DNA of 64,000 nucleotides from JADFNB01 sp036397455 (GCA_036397455.1 DASWIX010000058.1:59418-123417); one strand, 5' to 3'; positions 16,264-25,248 are shown, numbered from the stretch's first letter. Numbers and translations are program-made. Notes: generated by a model not told the origin, from the sequence alone.

Positions 16264-16856
16264 TGTCTTTCCCCCAGGAGAGGAGCCGCGTATTGCAGAG
16301 ATCCCAACTCATGGGAGCCGTTGCGACCGTGATCGCGCTGGTAGCAACTGCCCCGAACGCCCAGGCCGATAGCGGAGACTTGCGTCTGAATTCGACGATG
16401 ACTGCGGAATGCCTCGACACCGAGTGCACCGTGGTGCGCTTCAAGCTCAATGTCGATACGGACGCCTTTGTCGGGTGGCTTCGTATCACCACGAAAGACA
16501 CCGACTACCGCTTCGGAGAAGTACTCAACGTGGTGGACCGTTTCGGAAACGGCGTGGCGTTCACGTCGGTCGTATCCGACGACGGTATCATGTTGACGGA
16601 GCTCGCGGCTTTCGGTTCTGAGCCGCTCTATCTCACGGTGCAAATGGCCCAAGCGGGAGACCGGAGTCAGGTCAACGGCTTCACGTACTCCGGCGCCGTC
16701 AGCTCGGCTGATGGTGGGAACGGTTCGATCTATCGTATCGACGGCCCGGTCGGCCTCGCACCAGAGCCCATGAGCATTGTTCTCCTCGGTACCGGCCTGG
16801 CCGGTATTGCTGGAGCCGCCGCACGAAGACGCAAGCGGAACGCCGACGCGTCGTAG
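16260..16856 (+). CDS. PEP-CTERM sorting-domain protein
   Basis: A 198-residue secreted protein and the probable exosortase substrate. It has an N-terminal signal (MGAVATVIALVATAPNAQA), a beta-rich middle of about 130 residues with two cysteines (C51, C56), and a complete C-terminal sorting tag: the PEP motif at 168-170 (LAPEPMS), a hydrophobic helix 171-187 and the basic tail RRRKR (189-193). The ATG overlaps the preceding stop (ATGATG), and a strong terminator follows, so it is the last gene of the operon. PEP-CTERM proteins are linked to EPS-dependent aggregation or surface attachment in other bacteria. The body of the protein matches nothing I recognise. Confidence 0.92.
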   Translation: MMSFPQERSRVLQRSQLMGAVATVIALVATAPNAQADSGDLRLNSTMTAECLDTECTVVRFKLNVDTDAFVGWLRITTKDTDYRFGEVLNVVDRFGNGVAFTSVVSDDGIMLTELAAFGSEPLYLTVQMAQAGDRSQVNGFTYSGAVSSADGGNGSIYRIDGPVGLAPEPMSIVLLGTGLAGIAGAAARRRKRNADAS

Positions 16857-16882
16857 TGCGTTGGGTGCGACAACTGGAGCGG

Positions 16883-16920
16883 CGGGCTCGTTCCCTCGGG
16901 AACGGGCCCGTCCGGTTTTT
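16883..16920 (+). terminator. Intrinsic terminator after the exosortase/PEP-CTERM operon
   Basis: A 12-bp stem (CGGGCTCGTTCC at 16883-16894 with GGAACGGGCCCG at 16899-16910, one G-T pair), a 4-nt loop, then TCCGGTTTTT. The next gene, on the other strand, ends 3 nt further on. Confidence 0.88.
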
Positions 16921-16922
16921 CG

Positions 16923-18086
16923 TCAGCCCGCGCCCTTCTTGCGACGGGTCGGTTCCCACGTCGGATTCCGTTCACCACGCATCGCGTTGAGCGACGCGTG
17001 GAGCGCCGCGAGGTTGCCGGCCACCGCAAAGGTCGGCAGCGCGAGCAGCCGCGGCAGTTTCCGGTCTTCCGGCCACAACCACCCGGCGAGCGCGAACAGC
17101 CCTCCGGCAATGACCAGCCCAACCAGCACCCGTGCCCAGAGATGATCGAGCGCGAGCGCCCCCAGCCCCATCAGTGAGGCAATCGCCGCCCATGGCAAAA
17201 GCCAGCGGCAGGCCTTGTGGGTGAACAACATCCAGGAGAACCGCCCGAAGCGGAGCGGGTTCATGAGGCGGCGCCGGTCCCACAACGTCTCCATGCCCCG
17301 GGTGATCGTTCGGACCTTCCGGCGATACTCCTTGCGGAGCGAGGACGCGCGCGGCACGTAGCACACCGCATCGGGCACCGAAACGGCACGCAAGCCGGCC
17401 TCCCGCGCGATCATCGCAGCCGCGAAATCCCGGGACAGTGCCGCCGGAACGAGTTCCATGTGCAGCTGGCGACGGATCGCGTAGAAGCACCCCGAGGCCC
17501 CCACGATCCCGTCCGCCGCAGTTTCGAGGTCGCGGACCCACATCTCGTAGCCCACGTAACCCGACTCCCCGACGTTGGCCGTCTCGTCAACCTGGGCCAC
17601 GCTGACGTCCCGGCCGGAGGCGACGCCGACCGTCGGATCGCTGAACCACAGCACCAGCCGACGCACCGCATCCGGGGCGATCCGGACGGAGGCGTCGGTA
17701 TTGATGATGATGTCGCCCCGCAGGAACAGCCGCGCGGCGTTTTCCGCGGCGGTCTTGCCCGCCCGCGCCGGCTGGCGCAGCAACTCCACGCCGCGCCCGG
17801 CGTACGACGCAACGATGCTGTCGGTGCCGTCGGAACTGGCGTCCGACACCACGAGGACCTGCATGCGGTCGCGCGGGTAATCGATTGCCAGAATCTGCTC
17901 AAGCGTCTCCGCGATCACATGTTCTTCGTTGTACACCGGAACGGTGAGGGAAATCATGGGCCATTCATCGGGCGCGGCAGGCGTCGAGGCACGCCGAGCC
18001 AAGACCCGCAGGATGGCCGGATACCCCGCGTAGGTGTACACGGCGAACGCCACTCCACCGATCACTACCCAAAGCGCAACATTCAC
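16923..18086 (-). CDS. Family 2 glycosyltransferase, membrane-bound
   Basis: A 387-residue processive-type GT2. An N-terminal membrane helix (VALWVVIGGVAFAVYTYAGYPAIL) is followed by the catalytic domain: ISLTVPVYNEEHVIAETL, VLVVSDASSDGTDSI, GDIIINTDASVRI (DxD-like), GASGCFYAIRR, and SRDFAAAMIAREAGLRAV in place of the usual EDxxL. A basic stretch near KEYRRKVRTITRGMETL takes the place of the QxxRW region. C-terminal hydrophobic segments anchor it in the inner membrane. It should add a sugar to the growing lipid-linked repeat. The GTG start at 18086 overlaps the stop of the upstream glycosyltransferase (GTGA). Confidence 0.88.
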   Translation of the reverse strand: MNVALWVVIGGVAFAVYTYAGYPAILRVLARRASTPAAPDEWPMISLTVPVYNEEHVIAETLEQILAIDYPRDRMQVLVVSDASSDGTDSIVASYAGRGVELLRQPARAGKTAAENAARLFLRGDIIINTDASVRIAPDAVRRLVLWFSDPTVGVASGRDVSVAQVDETANVGESGYVGYEMWVRDLETAADGIVGASGCFYAIRRQLHMELVPAALSRDFAAAMIAREAGLRAVSVPDAVCYVPRASSLRKEYRRKVRTITRGMETLWDRRRLMNPLRFGRFSWMLFTHKACRWLLPWAAIASLMGLGALALDHLWARVLVGLVIAGGLFALAGWLWPEDRKLPRLLALPTFAVAGNLAALHASLNAMRGERNPTWEPTRRKKGAG

Positions 18087-19183
18087 TGCCCAACTACCTC
18101 CTGGTAGACGGCATCGACCCGGGTCACCCAGTCGCCCGCGTCAAACCGCGTCCGCAGAATCCGCGCCGCGGCCGCCGTGCGCCGTCGCGCTTCGTCGGGA
18201 TCATCGAGCACCGCCCGAACCGCGCGACCGAGCGCGGCGACGTCGTCAGGCGCGACCAGCCATGCCGACCCGTCGTCCAGCACATCGGGGATTCCTCCTA
18301 CCGCAAACGCGACGACCGGCACGCGCGCGGCCATCGCCTCGAGCAGGATGATGGGCGTTCCTTCCGTACGTGAACTCAAGACCAACACGTCGAAGGCGGG
18401 CAGCAGCCTCCCGGCATTCGGAACCGCGCCGGCGAGTCGCACCACCCCTCCAAGACCCGCCGAGTCGATCCGGCCCGCGAGCCCGATGGCCTCGTCTCCA
18501 TCACCGATCAAGACGGCGTTGGGAACGCGGGGCCCCAACGACTCGAGCGCCCCGACGAACAGGTCCGGCCCCTTTTCCCGGCTCAACCGCCCCACCCAGC
18601 CGACCACGGATGCGGCCAGATTCAGGCCGAGCGCCCGGCGTGCCGCGGAACGGTCGGCCGGCGGCAGCCCTCCCACCGCATTCGGAATCAGGTGGACCCG
18701 CTCCGGTGCGCAGCCGGCCCGGATCACGCGATCGCGGACCGAGCCGGACACGGCGATCACGGCCTGCATCCGGGCGAGGGCACGGAGGTCGAGCCACTCG
18801 TAGATCCGGTTCTTGAGCCCGCCGCCCGTGAACCCGTGGACCGTCGAGACGATCGGCAGCGCCGCGATGCGCGCCGCCGCATAACCCACCAGGTCCGCGT
18901 GGTACACGTGCGAATGGACGACATCGGCGCCTTGCGCGGTCATCAGCGAGGCCAGTGCACGGGCCTCGCGCCGGTACTGCCGCCGTCCGCAGCGGATTTC
19001 GTGGACGTCCACGCCCGCGTTTCGGAGCGCGGCGACGAAAGGGTGCGGCCCAGGCGTCTGGAGCAAGGTCGCGACGGCGGCGCGCGCTCCCTGCTGCCGC
19101 ACGAGGGTCTCCACGACCGCCTCGGCTCCCCCGTAAGCGGCCGGGGCGAGCACGTGGATTACCCGCGGACTGGCTTGGCTCAC
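18083..19183 (-). CDS. Family 4 glycosyltransferase
   Basis: A 366-residue GT-B fold retaining glycosyltransferase. The N-terminal half begins IHVLAPAAYGGAEAVVETLVRQ and includes VVHSHVYHADLVGYAAAR; the C-terminal half has VGWVGRLSREKGPDLFVGAL, LIGDGDEAI and the donor-binding ExxxxxxxE block SSRTEGTPIILLEAMAARVPVVAFAVGGIPDVL. It is cytoplasmic, with donor and acceptor unknown. The GTG start at 19183 is preceded by GGGAG. It is cotranscribed with the GT2 gene. A palindromic enhancer-like box lies 23 bp upstream of its start but points better toward the divergent MBOAT gene. Confidence 0.9.
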   Translation of the reverse strand: MSQASPRVIHVLAPAAYGGAEAVVETLVRQQGARAAVATLLQTPGPHPFVAALRNAGVDVHEIRCGRRQYRREARALASLMTAQGADVVHSHVYHADLVGYAAARIAALPIVSTVHGFTGGGLKNRIYEWLDLRALARMQAVIAVSGSVRDRVIRAGCAPERVHLIPNAVGGLPPADRSAARRALGLNLAASVVGWVGRLSREKGPDLFVGALESLGPRVPNAVLIGDGDEAIGLAGRIDSAGLGGVVRLAGAVPNAGRLLPAFDVLVLSSRTEGTPIILLEAMAARVPVVAFAVGGIPDVLDDGSAWLVAPDDVAALGRAVRAVLDDPDEARRRTAAAARILRTRFDAGDWVTRVDAVYQEVVGQ

Positions 19184-19205
19184 GTTTCAGAGGCTCCCAG
19201 CATGG

Positions 19206-19223
19206 TGTTGCCCCGGTGCAACA
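19206..19223. promoter_or_regulatory. Palindromic enhancer-like box 3 (TGTTGC-CCCGGT-GCAACA)
   Basis: Perfect TGTTGC-N6-GCAACA palindrome. The rightward -24/-12 element at 19339 begins 116 bp downstream, a normal distance for a sigma-54 enhancer. Confidence 0.75.
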
Positions 19224-19338
19224 GGTTGGCAGAGCGAGCTTCGGCGCGGTCGCCATCGGAGCACACCGTTGGCATCCAAGTGCCGGTGACATTTGCGGTT
19301 ACGGCGACACCGGGACCTGCTGACCCACCGCCCCATCT

Positions 19339-19354
19339 TGGCGTCGGTCTTGCG
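19339..19354 (+). promoter_or_regulatory. Sigma-54 promoter of the MBOAT-SGNH gene
   Basis: TGGCGTC-GGTC-TTGCG: complete GG/GC register, TGGC and TTGC intact. It differs by a single base from the element upstream of the amidotransferase gene (25450-25465). The start codon is 66 bp further on. Confidence 0.75.
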
Positions 19355-19419
19355 AATGCGCACGTGGTCGCCTGCGCGGCGACGCGCCAAGCGGGATTCA
19401 CTCAACCTCGACGGACGGA

Positions 19420-22041
19420 ATGACCGAGAATGCATCGGCCGGCGGAGTGGTGCCGGCGGAGTTCGGACAACTGAAGGTATCTCCTTGGGTGTCGACCGCG
19501 GTCCGCTTGGGCGGCGTCGCGGTGCAGCTGCTGTTTCTCCTGCTGATCATCGGTGAGTTCCGTCTCGCCACCTCGGGGGCCGCCAACCTGCTGAAGCTCG
19601 CGGCCACCGGCATGGTCATCAATGCCCTGCTGCCGCTGCGGCTGCGGCTGCCCTTCTTCGCGCTGCTGTCCGTGGCGGGCATCTTCCTCGTGCTTGGCAT
19701 GGATGCCGGTGCGGCACTCGTGCTCATCGGGCTGGCGCTGATCGGCCTCTGCCATATCCCCGTGTCGTTCAAGCTCCGCGTGGCGTTCCTGCTGGCGGCG
19801 GGAGCGGCCTTGGCCATCATGCGCGGTGGCTGGCTCGGCACGATCGACATTCCCTGGCTGGTTGCCATTGGGCCGGTACTCGGATCGATGTTCATGTTCC
19901 GGCTGATCATCTATGTGTACGACCGGCGGCACGATCCGGAACCCGCCACCTTGTCGTCGTCGATCGCGTATTTCTTCATGCTGCCCAACGTGGCCTTCCC
20001 GTTCTTCCCCGTGATCGACTACCGCACGATGCGGCGCACGTATTACGAAGGAGATCCGTTCACGATCTACCAGCGAGGCGTCGACTGGATTCTGCGGGGC
20101 GTCGTTCATCTCATCCTGTACCGGTTGATCTACTACTACGTCGCCCTGTCACCCGGCGACGTCGCGAACGCCGGGCAGCTGCTCCAGTTCATCGTCACGA
20201 ATTATCTCCTGTATCTCCGTGTCTCGGGAGTGTTTCACCTCATCGTGGGCGTCATGCACTTGTTCGGCTTCCATCTCCCGGAGACCCATCACCTGTATTA
20301 CCTGGCGTCGAGTTTCACCGACTATTGGCGGCGCATCAATATCTACTGGAAAGACTTCATGATGAAGGTGTTCTACTACCCGAGTTTCTTCCGGCTGCGG
20401 AAACTCGGGCCGACCACCGGACTCGTGTTGTCGACCGCGGTGGTCTTCGTCGTCACGACGCTCCTGCACTCGTACCAGTGGTTCTGGTTGCTCGGCGACG
20501 CTCCCCTGACAATTCAGGACATGGTCTTCTGGTCGATGCTCGGCGTGCTCGTCATCGGGGCGACGCTCCGAGAGGCCAAGAAAGGACGCAAGCGCACCCT
20601 CGGCCGCCGTCGCGTGACCGGCCCGGAACGCCTGGGCCTCGTCCTCAAGACCACCGGAATGTTCCTCACGATGTCCGTACTCTGGTCGTTCTGGACCTCC
20701 GGATCCGTGGCCGAGTGGTTCGCGATGTGGTCGGCGCTCGGCAACGGCGTGGCGATCAACGCGGAACTGGGCTTCACGGTCCTTGCGCTCGGCCTCGCGG
20801 TTGGGTCCGTCGTGAGCGCCGGAGCTCCGCCGGGACCGACGAACGGGGTCTTAGGGCGCGTCCTTCGGGTGACCCGCTCGCCCGCGGCAACCGGATTGAC
20901 CATCCTCGCGCTCTTTCTCGTTGGCCGGCCGAGCGTCTACGGCCGATTCAATGCGACGACGGCGTACCTGATCGAATCGCTCCAGCACCAGCGTCTGAAC
21001 CGCCAGGACCAGGCTGCGCTGGAACGAGGATACTACGAGAACCTGCTCGCGGCCGACGCGACGAATCCGGAGCTCTGGAGTCGGTACAGCAAGCGGCCGC
21101 TCGATTGGCGGAACTTGTTCGAAACGGACATCGCGCGTCCGACAACGGACTGGCGCGGATTGGAGATGGTCCCGTCGTCGGAGATTCTCTACAAGGGCGC
21201 GATGCTGACCACCAACCAGTGGGGCATGCGCGATCGGGAATACGAGCAGGCTCGATCGGCGAACACGTTCCGCGCAGCCATCCTTGGCCCTTCCACGGTC
21301 ATGGGCTCGGGCGTGGAGAACGACCAGACCTTCGAGTGGGTGCTCGAGGACCGTCTGAACGCTGAGCGCACCGCCGGCGAGCCGGCGTACGAGTTGCTCA
21401 ACTTCGGGATCGAGGCGCACACGCTCGCCGCGCTCGTGCTCGATGCCGATCGCGCGATGGCATTCCGGCCCGACGCGGTATGGTACGTCGCCCATGAGAC
21501 CGAGTTCGACAAATCGATCGCCGCCCTCGCCCAGATTCTGACCGCAGACGTGCCGATCGACGATCCGGAGTTGGCGGCGCTCGCCATGCGGGCCGGCGTC
21601 GAGCCGGGCATGAAGGAACCGTTTGCGCTCCGCCGGCTGCAGGTCATCGAGCGGGAGTTGATCCTGTGGGGTTATCGACGGATCGTCGCGGCCGCGCGGG
21701 AGGGTGGCGCGCAACCGGCGTGGATCTTCATGCCGATGCCGGTCGGCGGCCGGGGCGCGCCATGCGCGCCCGGCCGAGCTGAGCTGTTCTGCTTCGGGAA
21801 CATCGCCAAGCCCGGCACGGCGGCCGACCGCAATGATCCCCGGGTCGAGGCGCTGTTCGAGCTTGCGGAAGAAGCAGGCTTCGACATCGTCGATCTCTCG
21901 GGCGTGTACGACGGCCACGAGCTCCAGTCACTGTGGATCAGCGCATGGGACGGACACCCCAATGCCCTCGGTCACCGACTCGTTGCCGATCGCTTGTGGT
22001 TCGCGTGGAACGCCGACCCACCGTTCGGTCGGGCGCCCTAG
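19420..22041 (+). CDS. MBOAT-family acyltransferase fused to an SGNH-hydrolase-like domain
   Basis: An 873-residue fusion. Residues 1-480 hold about twelve membrane segments and MBOAT landmarks: SSIAYFFMLPNVAFPFFPVIDYRTM, SSFTDYWRRINIYWKDFMMKVFYYPSFF and the conserved histidine H350 (LLHSYQWFW). MBOAT enzymes such as AlgI and DltB pass acyl groups across the membrane to polymers. Residues about 610-873 form an SGNH-like domain: LGPSTVMGSG (S625 in block I) and DGHPNALGH (D844, H846 in block V), as in polymer O-acetyltransferases that act with an MBOAT partner. Fusing both would make a self-contained O-acyltransferase for the exopolysaccharide. It is driven by a sigma-54 promoter and followed by an ACP gene. 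Confidence 0.82.
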   Translation: MTENASAGGVVPAEFGQLKVSPWVSTAVRLGGVAVQLLFLLLIIGEFRLATSGAANLLKLAATGMVINALLPLRLRLPFFALLSVAGIFLVLGMDAGAALVLIGLALIGLCHIPVSFKLRVAFLLAAGAALAIMRGGWLGTIDIPWLVAIGPVLGSMFMFRLIIYVYDRRHDPEPATLSSSIAYFFMLPNVAFPFFPVIDYRTMRRTYYEGDPFTIYQRGVDWILRGVVHLILYRLIYYYVALSPGDVANAGQLLQFIVTNYLLYLRVSGVFHLIVGVMHLFGFHLPETHHLYYLASSFTDYWRRINIYWKDFMMKVFYYPSFFRLRKLGPTTGLVLSTAVVFVVTTLLHSYQWFWLLGDAPLTIQDMVFWSMLGVLVIGATLREAKKGRKRTLGRRRVTGPERLGLVLKTTGMFLTMSVLWSFWTSGSVAEWFAMWSALGNGVAINAELGFTVLALGLAVGSVVSAGAPPGPTNGVLGRVLRVTRSPAATGLTILALFLVGRPSVYGRFNATTAYLIESLQHQRLNRQDQAALERGYYENLLAADATNPELWSRYSKRPLDWRNLFETDIARPTTDWRGLEMVPSSEILYKGAMLTTNQWGMRDREYEQARSANTFRAAILGPSTVMGSGVENDQTFEWVLEDRLNAERTAGEPAYELLNFGIEAHTLAALVLDADRAMAFRPDAVWYVAHETEFDKSIAALAQILTADVPIDDPELAALAMRAGVEPGMKEPFALRRLQVIERELILWGYRRIVAAAREGGAQPAWIFMPMPVGGRGAPCAPGRAELFCFGNIAKPGTAADRNDPRVEALFELAEEAGFDIVDLSGVYDGHELQSLWISAWDGHPNALGHRLVADRLWFAWNADPPFGRAP

Positions 22042-22181
22042 TCGGTCGTGCCAACCCCGACCGTGTTTCGTGACCGGCGGTGCGCCGTGTAGTCCACATC
22101 TGGCGGAATTCCGGCGCTCCGTGCAGTTTTCGGCCCCGCAGAGCATACCACTCCCGGCATGAGAAGGAGTTGGGCGACGTG

Positions 22182-22430
22182 ATGAACGATACGACGAAGA
22201 CGATCAAGCACTATATCATGGAGGAGTTTCTTCCGGACGAGAATCCGGACGAGCTCACCGAACAGACGCAGCTTTTCACCAGTGGCCTGCTCGATTCGAT
22301 CGCCTCGTTGAACCTGGTCGGATTCCTCGAGCGAGAGTTCGGCATCACCGTCGAGGCGCATGAGGTGGTGGCCGAGAACCTCGACACGCTCGTTTCCCTT
22401 ACCCAGTTCGTGGCGTCGAAGCGTTCCTAG
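22182..22430 (+). CDS. Acyl carrier protein
   Basis: An 82-residue four-helix carrier protein with the phosphopantetheine serine S39 in FTSGLLDSIASLNLVGFLE, acidic throughout. It would carry an acyl or aminoacyl thioester. Its 3' end overlaps by 4 bp the end of the convergent AMP-ligase gene, the likely loading enzyme; an acyl-CoA dehydrogenase gene lies behind that. AAGGAG lies upstream, at a better distance from GTG 22179 than from ATG 22182, so either may be used. A weak -24/-12-like sequence at 22101 has the right register but a poor -12. Confidence 0.85.
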   Translation: MNDTTKTIKHYIMEEFLPDENPDELTEQTQLFTSGLLDSIASLNLVGFLEREFGITVEAHEVVAENLDTLVSLTQFVASKRS

Positions 22431-24028
22431 CTCGTCGCGGCGGCCTCGGACTCGAGACTCTTGAGGACGGCTTGACGGTCTATCTTACCTGTGGACGTAT
22501 GCGGTAGCTCGGTCCGAACATGCACGGCTTCGGGCACCATGTACCGCGGCAATCGCTTACGGCACACGCCGGTCAGTTGGCTCTTCGACGCCTCGGCGCC
22601 ATCGTGCAGCACGACCACCGCGCTCAACCGCGCGCCGACTTCGTCGTCAGGCATGGCCACGACCACCGCCTCGCGAATGCGTTCGTCCGCATAGAGCGCC
22701 TGTTCGATCTCGCCAAGTTCGATCCGGTATCCGCGTGACTTGATCATGTGGTCGCGCCGGCCCTGGAACGTGTAGTTCCCGTCCGCCTCGAGACGCACGA
22801 GGTCGCCGGTGCGATAGACCCGCTCTTCGTACGCCGGCTGGATGGGGTTCCGCACGAGACTCGCCCGCGTGCGTTCTTCCAATCCCCAATAGCCGAGCAT
22901 CACCGTCGGGCCGCGGACGAAGAGCTCGCCCGTTTCGCCGGCCGCGGCAACCGTCCCGTCGTCCTTGACGGCAAAGACCTCCGTGTTGGCGCATGCGGCC
23001 CCGATGGAGATGTCCTGGACGTCGTCTGCCAGGCGTTCCGGAAGCGAGTAGCACGTGCAGACGTTCGTTTCCGTCGGGCCGTACAGGTTGTGGAAGCGCG
23101 CGGACGGCAGCGTCTCCATGATCTGCCGGAGATACTTGACCGGAAACACCTCACCCGCAAACAACACCGTGTGGAGTTTCGGGTAGCGGAATTGGGTCAG
23201 ATCGCCGTGGAGCAGCAATCGAATCAACGCTGACGGCACCGAGTACCACACGGTGATCCCATCGTCGGCAATCCACCGCGCCAGCTCTACCGGGAAGGCC
23301 GTGACTTCGTCCGGCACCATCGACACGCAGGCGCCGGCCTTGAGGGCAACGTAGATATCGAGCACCGAAAGGTCGAAATGGTGCGGCGCGTGATTCGAAA
23401 GTCGGTCTGCGTGGGTCACGTGGAACATGTCGTGCGCCCAGTCAGTGAACGCCATGGCGTTGCGGTGACTGATGATCACCCCTTTCGGGTTCCCAGTCGA
23501 TCCCGATGTGTACAGCAGGTACGCGGGATCCTGCTCGACCCCGTTGGGTCGAGGGCGGTGATCGGCGACGGCGTCTCGCACCTCCGGCCAGCCGACGAGT
23601 GTCCGTCCCAGCCCTTCGGCCATGGCCAAATCCGGTTCGTCGTCGACCAACAGCAAGAGCGCGGGGACGTGTGTCACAGCCTCGCGAAGCGCCTTGGCCT
23701 TGGCCGACGTCGTGACGATTCCGTTTACGGCACAGTCGTCGAAGATGAATCCGGCGCGACGGGCAGGTTGATTGGGATCGGCCGGCACATAGGCCGCGCC
23801 CGCCTTCGTCACGCCCAGCATGAATACGACACTCAGCGGCGACTTGGAGAGGTACAGCCCCACCCGATCCCCCGGCCCGACTCCCGCCGCGGTGAACCGC
23901 TCCGCGACCCGATCGCTCCACTCATCGAGTTCGCGATACGTGATGGTCATGGTCCGCCCCGCCACCGCCGGCCGCTCCGGATGTCTCGCAACGCTGTCCC
24001 TCAAATAGTGCCACAGTTGATGGGCCAT
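22427..24028 (-). CDS. AMP-forming acyl/amino-acid ligase (adenylation enzyme), exosortase-locus type
   Basis: A 533-residue stand-alone adenylation enzyme. Core motifs are LLYTSGSTGNPKGVIISHRN (A3), HHFDLSVLDIY (A4), NLYGPTETNVCTCY (A5), ELFVRGPTVMLGYWG, YRTGDLVR (A7), GRRDHMIKSRGYRIELGEIE (A8) and TSTGKIDR with the catalytic lysine (A10). There is no attached carrier domain, so it should load the separate ACP encoded at 22182-22430. Ligases of this kind are regular members of exosortase-associated polysaccharide loci. It is in an operon with the acyl-CoA dehydrogenase gene (12-bp gap). The substrate is not predictable with confidence. Confidence 0.88.
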   Translation of the reverse strand: MAHQLWHYLRDSVARHPERPAVAGRTMTITYRELDEWSDRVAERFTAAGVGPGDRVGLYLSKSPLSVVFMLGVTKAGAAYVPADPNQPARRAGFIFDDCAVNGIVTTSAKAKALREAVTHVPALLLLVDDEPDLAMAEGLGRTLVGWPEVRDAVADHRPRPNGVEQDPAYLLYTSGSTGNPKGVIISHRNAMAFTDWAHDMFHVTHADRLSNHAPHHFDLSVLDIYVALKAGACVSMVPDEVTAFPVELARWIADDGITVWYSVPSALIRLLLHGDLTQFRYPKLHTVLFAGEVFPVKYLRQIMETLPSARFHNLYGPTETNVCTCYSLPERLADDVQDISIGAACANTEVFAVKDDGTVAAAGETGELFVRGPTVMLGYWGLEERTRASLVRNPIQPAYEERVYRTGDLVRLEADGNYTFQGRRDHMIKSRGYRIELGEIEQALYADERIREAVVVAMPDDEVGARLSAVVVLHDGAEASKSQLTGVCRKRLPRYMVPEAVHVRTELPHTSTGKIDRQAVLKSLESEAAATS

Positions 24029-24040
24029 GCCGGCTCCGGA

Positions 24041-25198
24041 TCAGGAAAGGGGCCGAAGGCCCAGGTATCTGGCGATGATCAAGCGCTGAATCTCGGATGT
24101 CCCGGAGTAGAGCTTGCCTCCCAACGCGTCACGCAGGTCCCGCTCGACGCCGTACTCCTTCGTGTAGCCGTAGCCACCGTGGATCTGCATCGCGTCGAGC
24201 GCCGACTGTACCGCTGCTTCGCTGATGTAGAGTTTTGCCAGCGCCGCGTCCATGGCGTGTTCCGTCCCGCCCGCCTGCGAGACGGCGGCGCGATACAGCA
24301 GAAGGCGGGACGTTTCCAACCGCAGCTTGAGATCGACGATCTTCGACGCGACCAACTGGAAACTGCCGATCGGCTTGCCGAACTGTTTTCGACTCTTCGC
24401 GTACTTGATGCAGGTTTCCAATTGATGCTGCATCCCACCCACCGTACTGCCCAGGATGCACGCCCGCTCCCAGCCCATCGAGTGCGCGAAGATCGACGTC
24501 CCCTGGCCCTCGGCCCCGAGTCGGCAGGTCTCCGCCACCTCACAGTCTTCGAGGATCACCTCGCTCATGGGGGAGGTGGTGAGCCCCATCTTGTGGATGG
24601 TGTTCCCGACCGTGAGCCCCTTCGTGCCCTTCTCGAGCACGAACCCGGTGACACCGAACATCCCCTTGGCCGGATCGACGGTGGCAAAGACGACGAACAG
24701 GTCTGCGACCGGGGCATTGGTCACGAACATCTTGGTGCCGTTGAGCACATACCGATCGCCCCGCCGCTCGGCCCGCGCGCGCAGGCTGTAGGCGTCCGAA
24801 CCGGAGTCGGGCTCGCTCATGCCGTGCGCACCGATCCAGCGTCCGTCGAGCAACTTTGGGAGGTAGGCCTCCTTTTGTGCGTCGGTGCCGAACGTATGGA
24901 TGGGCATCGCGACCGACCACATGTGGGCGTGAATCGAAAAGAGCAGGCCCTGGTCACGACAGGCGTAACCGAGCGCCTCCATCCCCAACATGGTGGTGAC
25001 GATGTCCTGGCCCATGCCGCCGTGCTCCTCGGCAAATGGAAGCCCCTGGATGCCGAATTCGGCGCACCGCTCCCATAGCTCGCGCGAGAAGGTGCCGGCC
25101 CGATCCCGCTCCTCGACGTTATCAACCAAACTCCGCCTCGCGAACTCCACCACGGAGTCGCGAAACGCGAGCTGTTCCTCCGACCATGCGAACTCCAT
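24041..25198 (-). CDS. Acyl-CoA (or acyl-ACP) dehydrogenase
   Basis: A 385-residue FAD-dependent dehydrogenase of normal family length. Visible features: the N-terminal helical domain (EFAWSEEQLAFRDSVVEFAR), GMSEPDSGSDAYSLRARAERRGDRYVLNGTKMFVTNAPVADLFVVFA in the beta domain, R-Q-F-G-K-P-I-G-S-F-Q-L helix, and IHGGYGYTKEYGVERDLRDALGGKLYSGTSEIQRLIIAR at the C-terminus. In this setting it probably oxidises an acyl or aminoacyl group held on the neighbouring ACP, as in proline-type or acyl-ACP dehydrogenases; this is inferred from the cassette. A strong leftward sigma-54 promoter lies 51 bp upstream. Confidence 0.9.
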   Translation of the reverse strand: MEFAWSEEQLAFRDSVVEFARRSLVDNVEERDRAGTFSRELWERCAEFGIQGLPFAEEHGGMGQDIVTTMLGMEALGYACRDQGLLFSIHAHMWSVAMPIHTFGTDAQKEAYLPKLLDGRWIGAHGMSEPDSGSDAYSLRARAERRGDRYVLNGTKMFVTNAPVADLFVVFATVDPAKGMFGVTGFVLEKGTKGLTVGNTIHKMGLTTSPMSEVILEDCEVAETCRLGAEGQGTSIFAHSMGWERACILGSTVGGMQHQLETCIKYAKSRKQFGKPIGSFQLVASKIVDLKLRLETSRLLLYRAAVSQAGGTEHAMDAALAKLYISEAAVQSALDAMQIHGGYGYTKEYGVERDLRDALGGKLYSGTSEIQRLIIARYLGLRPLS

Positions 25199-25248
25199 GA
25201 CGCCGATCTTCCTTCGCTCGAGAATCGTCCTGCCGCCGCATCACTCTG

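Noticed and set aside
19184..19205. Box 3 acting on the leftward glycosyltransferase operon
   Set aside because: It lies 23 bp from the start codon at 19183 with no leftward -24/-12 element in between; the spacing fits only the rightward MBOAT promoter.
22101..22116. Sigma-54-like TGGCGGA-ATTC-CGGCG before the ACP gene
   Set aside because: The register is right but the -12 lacks TT and there is no palindromic box nearby. The ACP gene is more likely read through from the MBOAT-SGNH gene.
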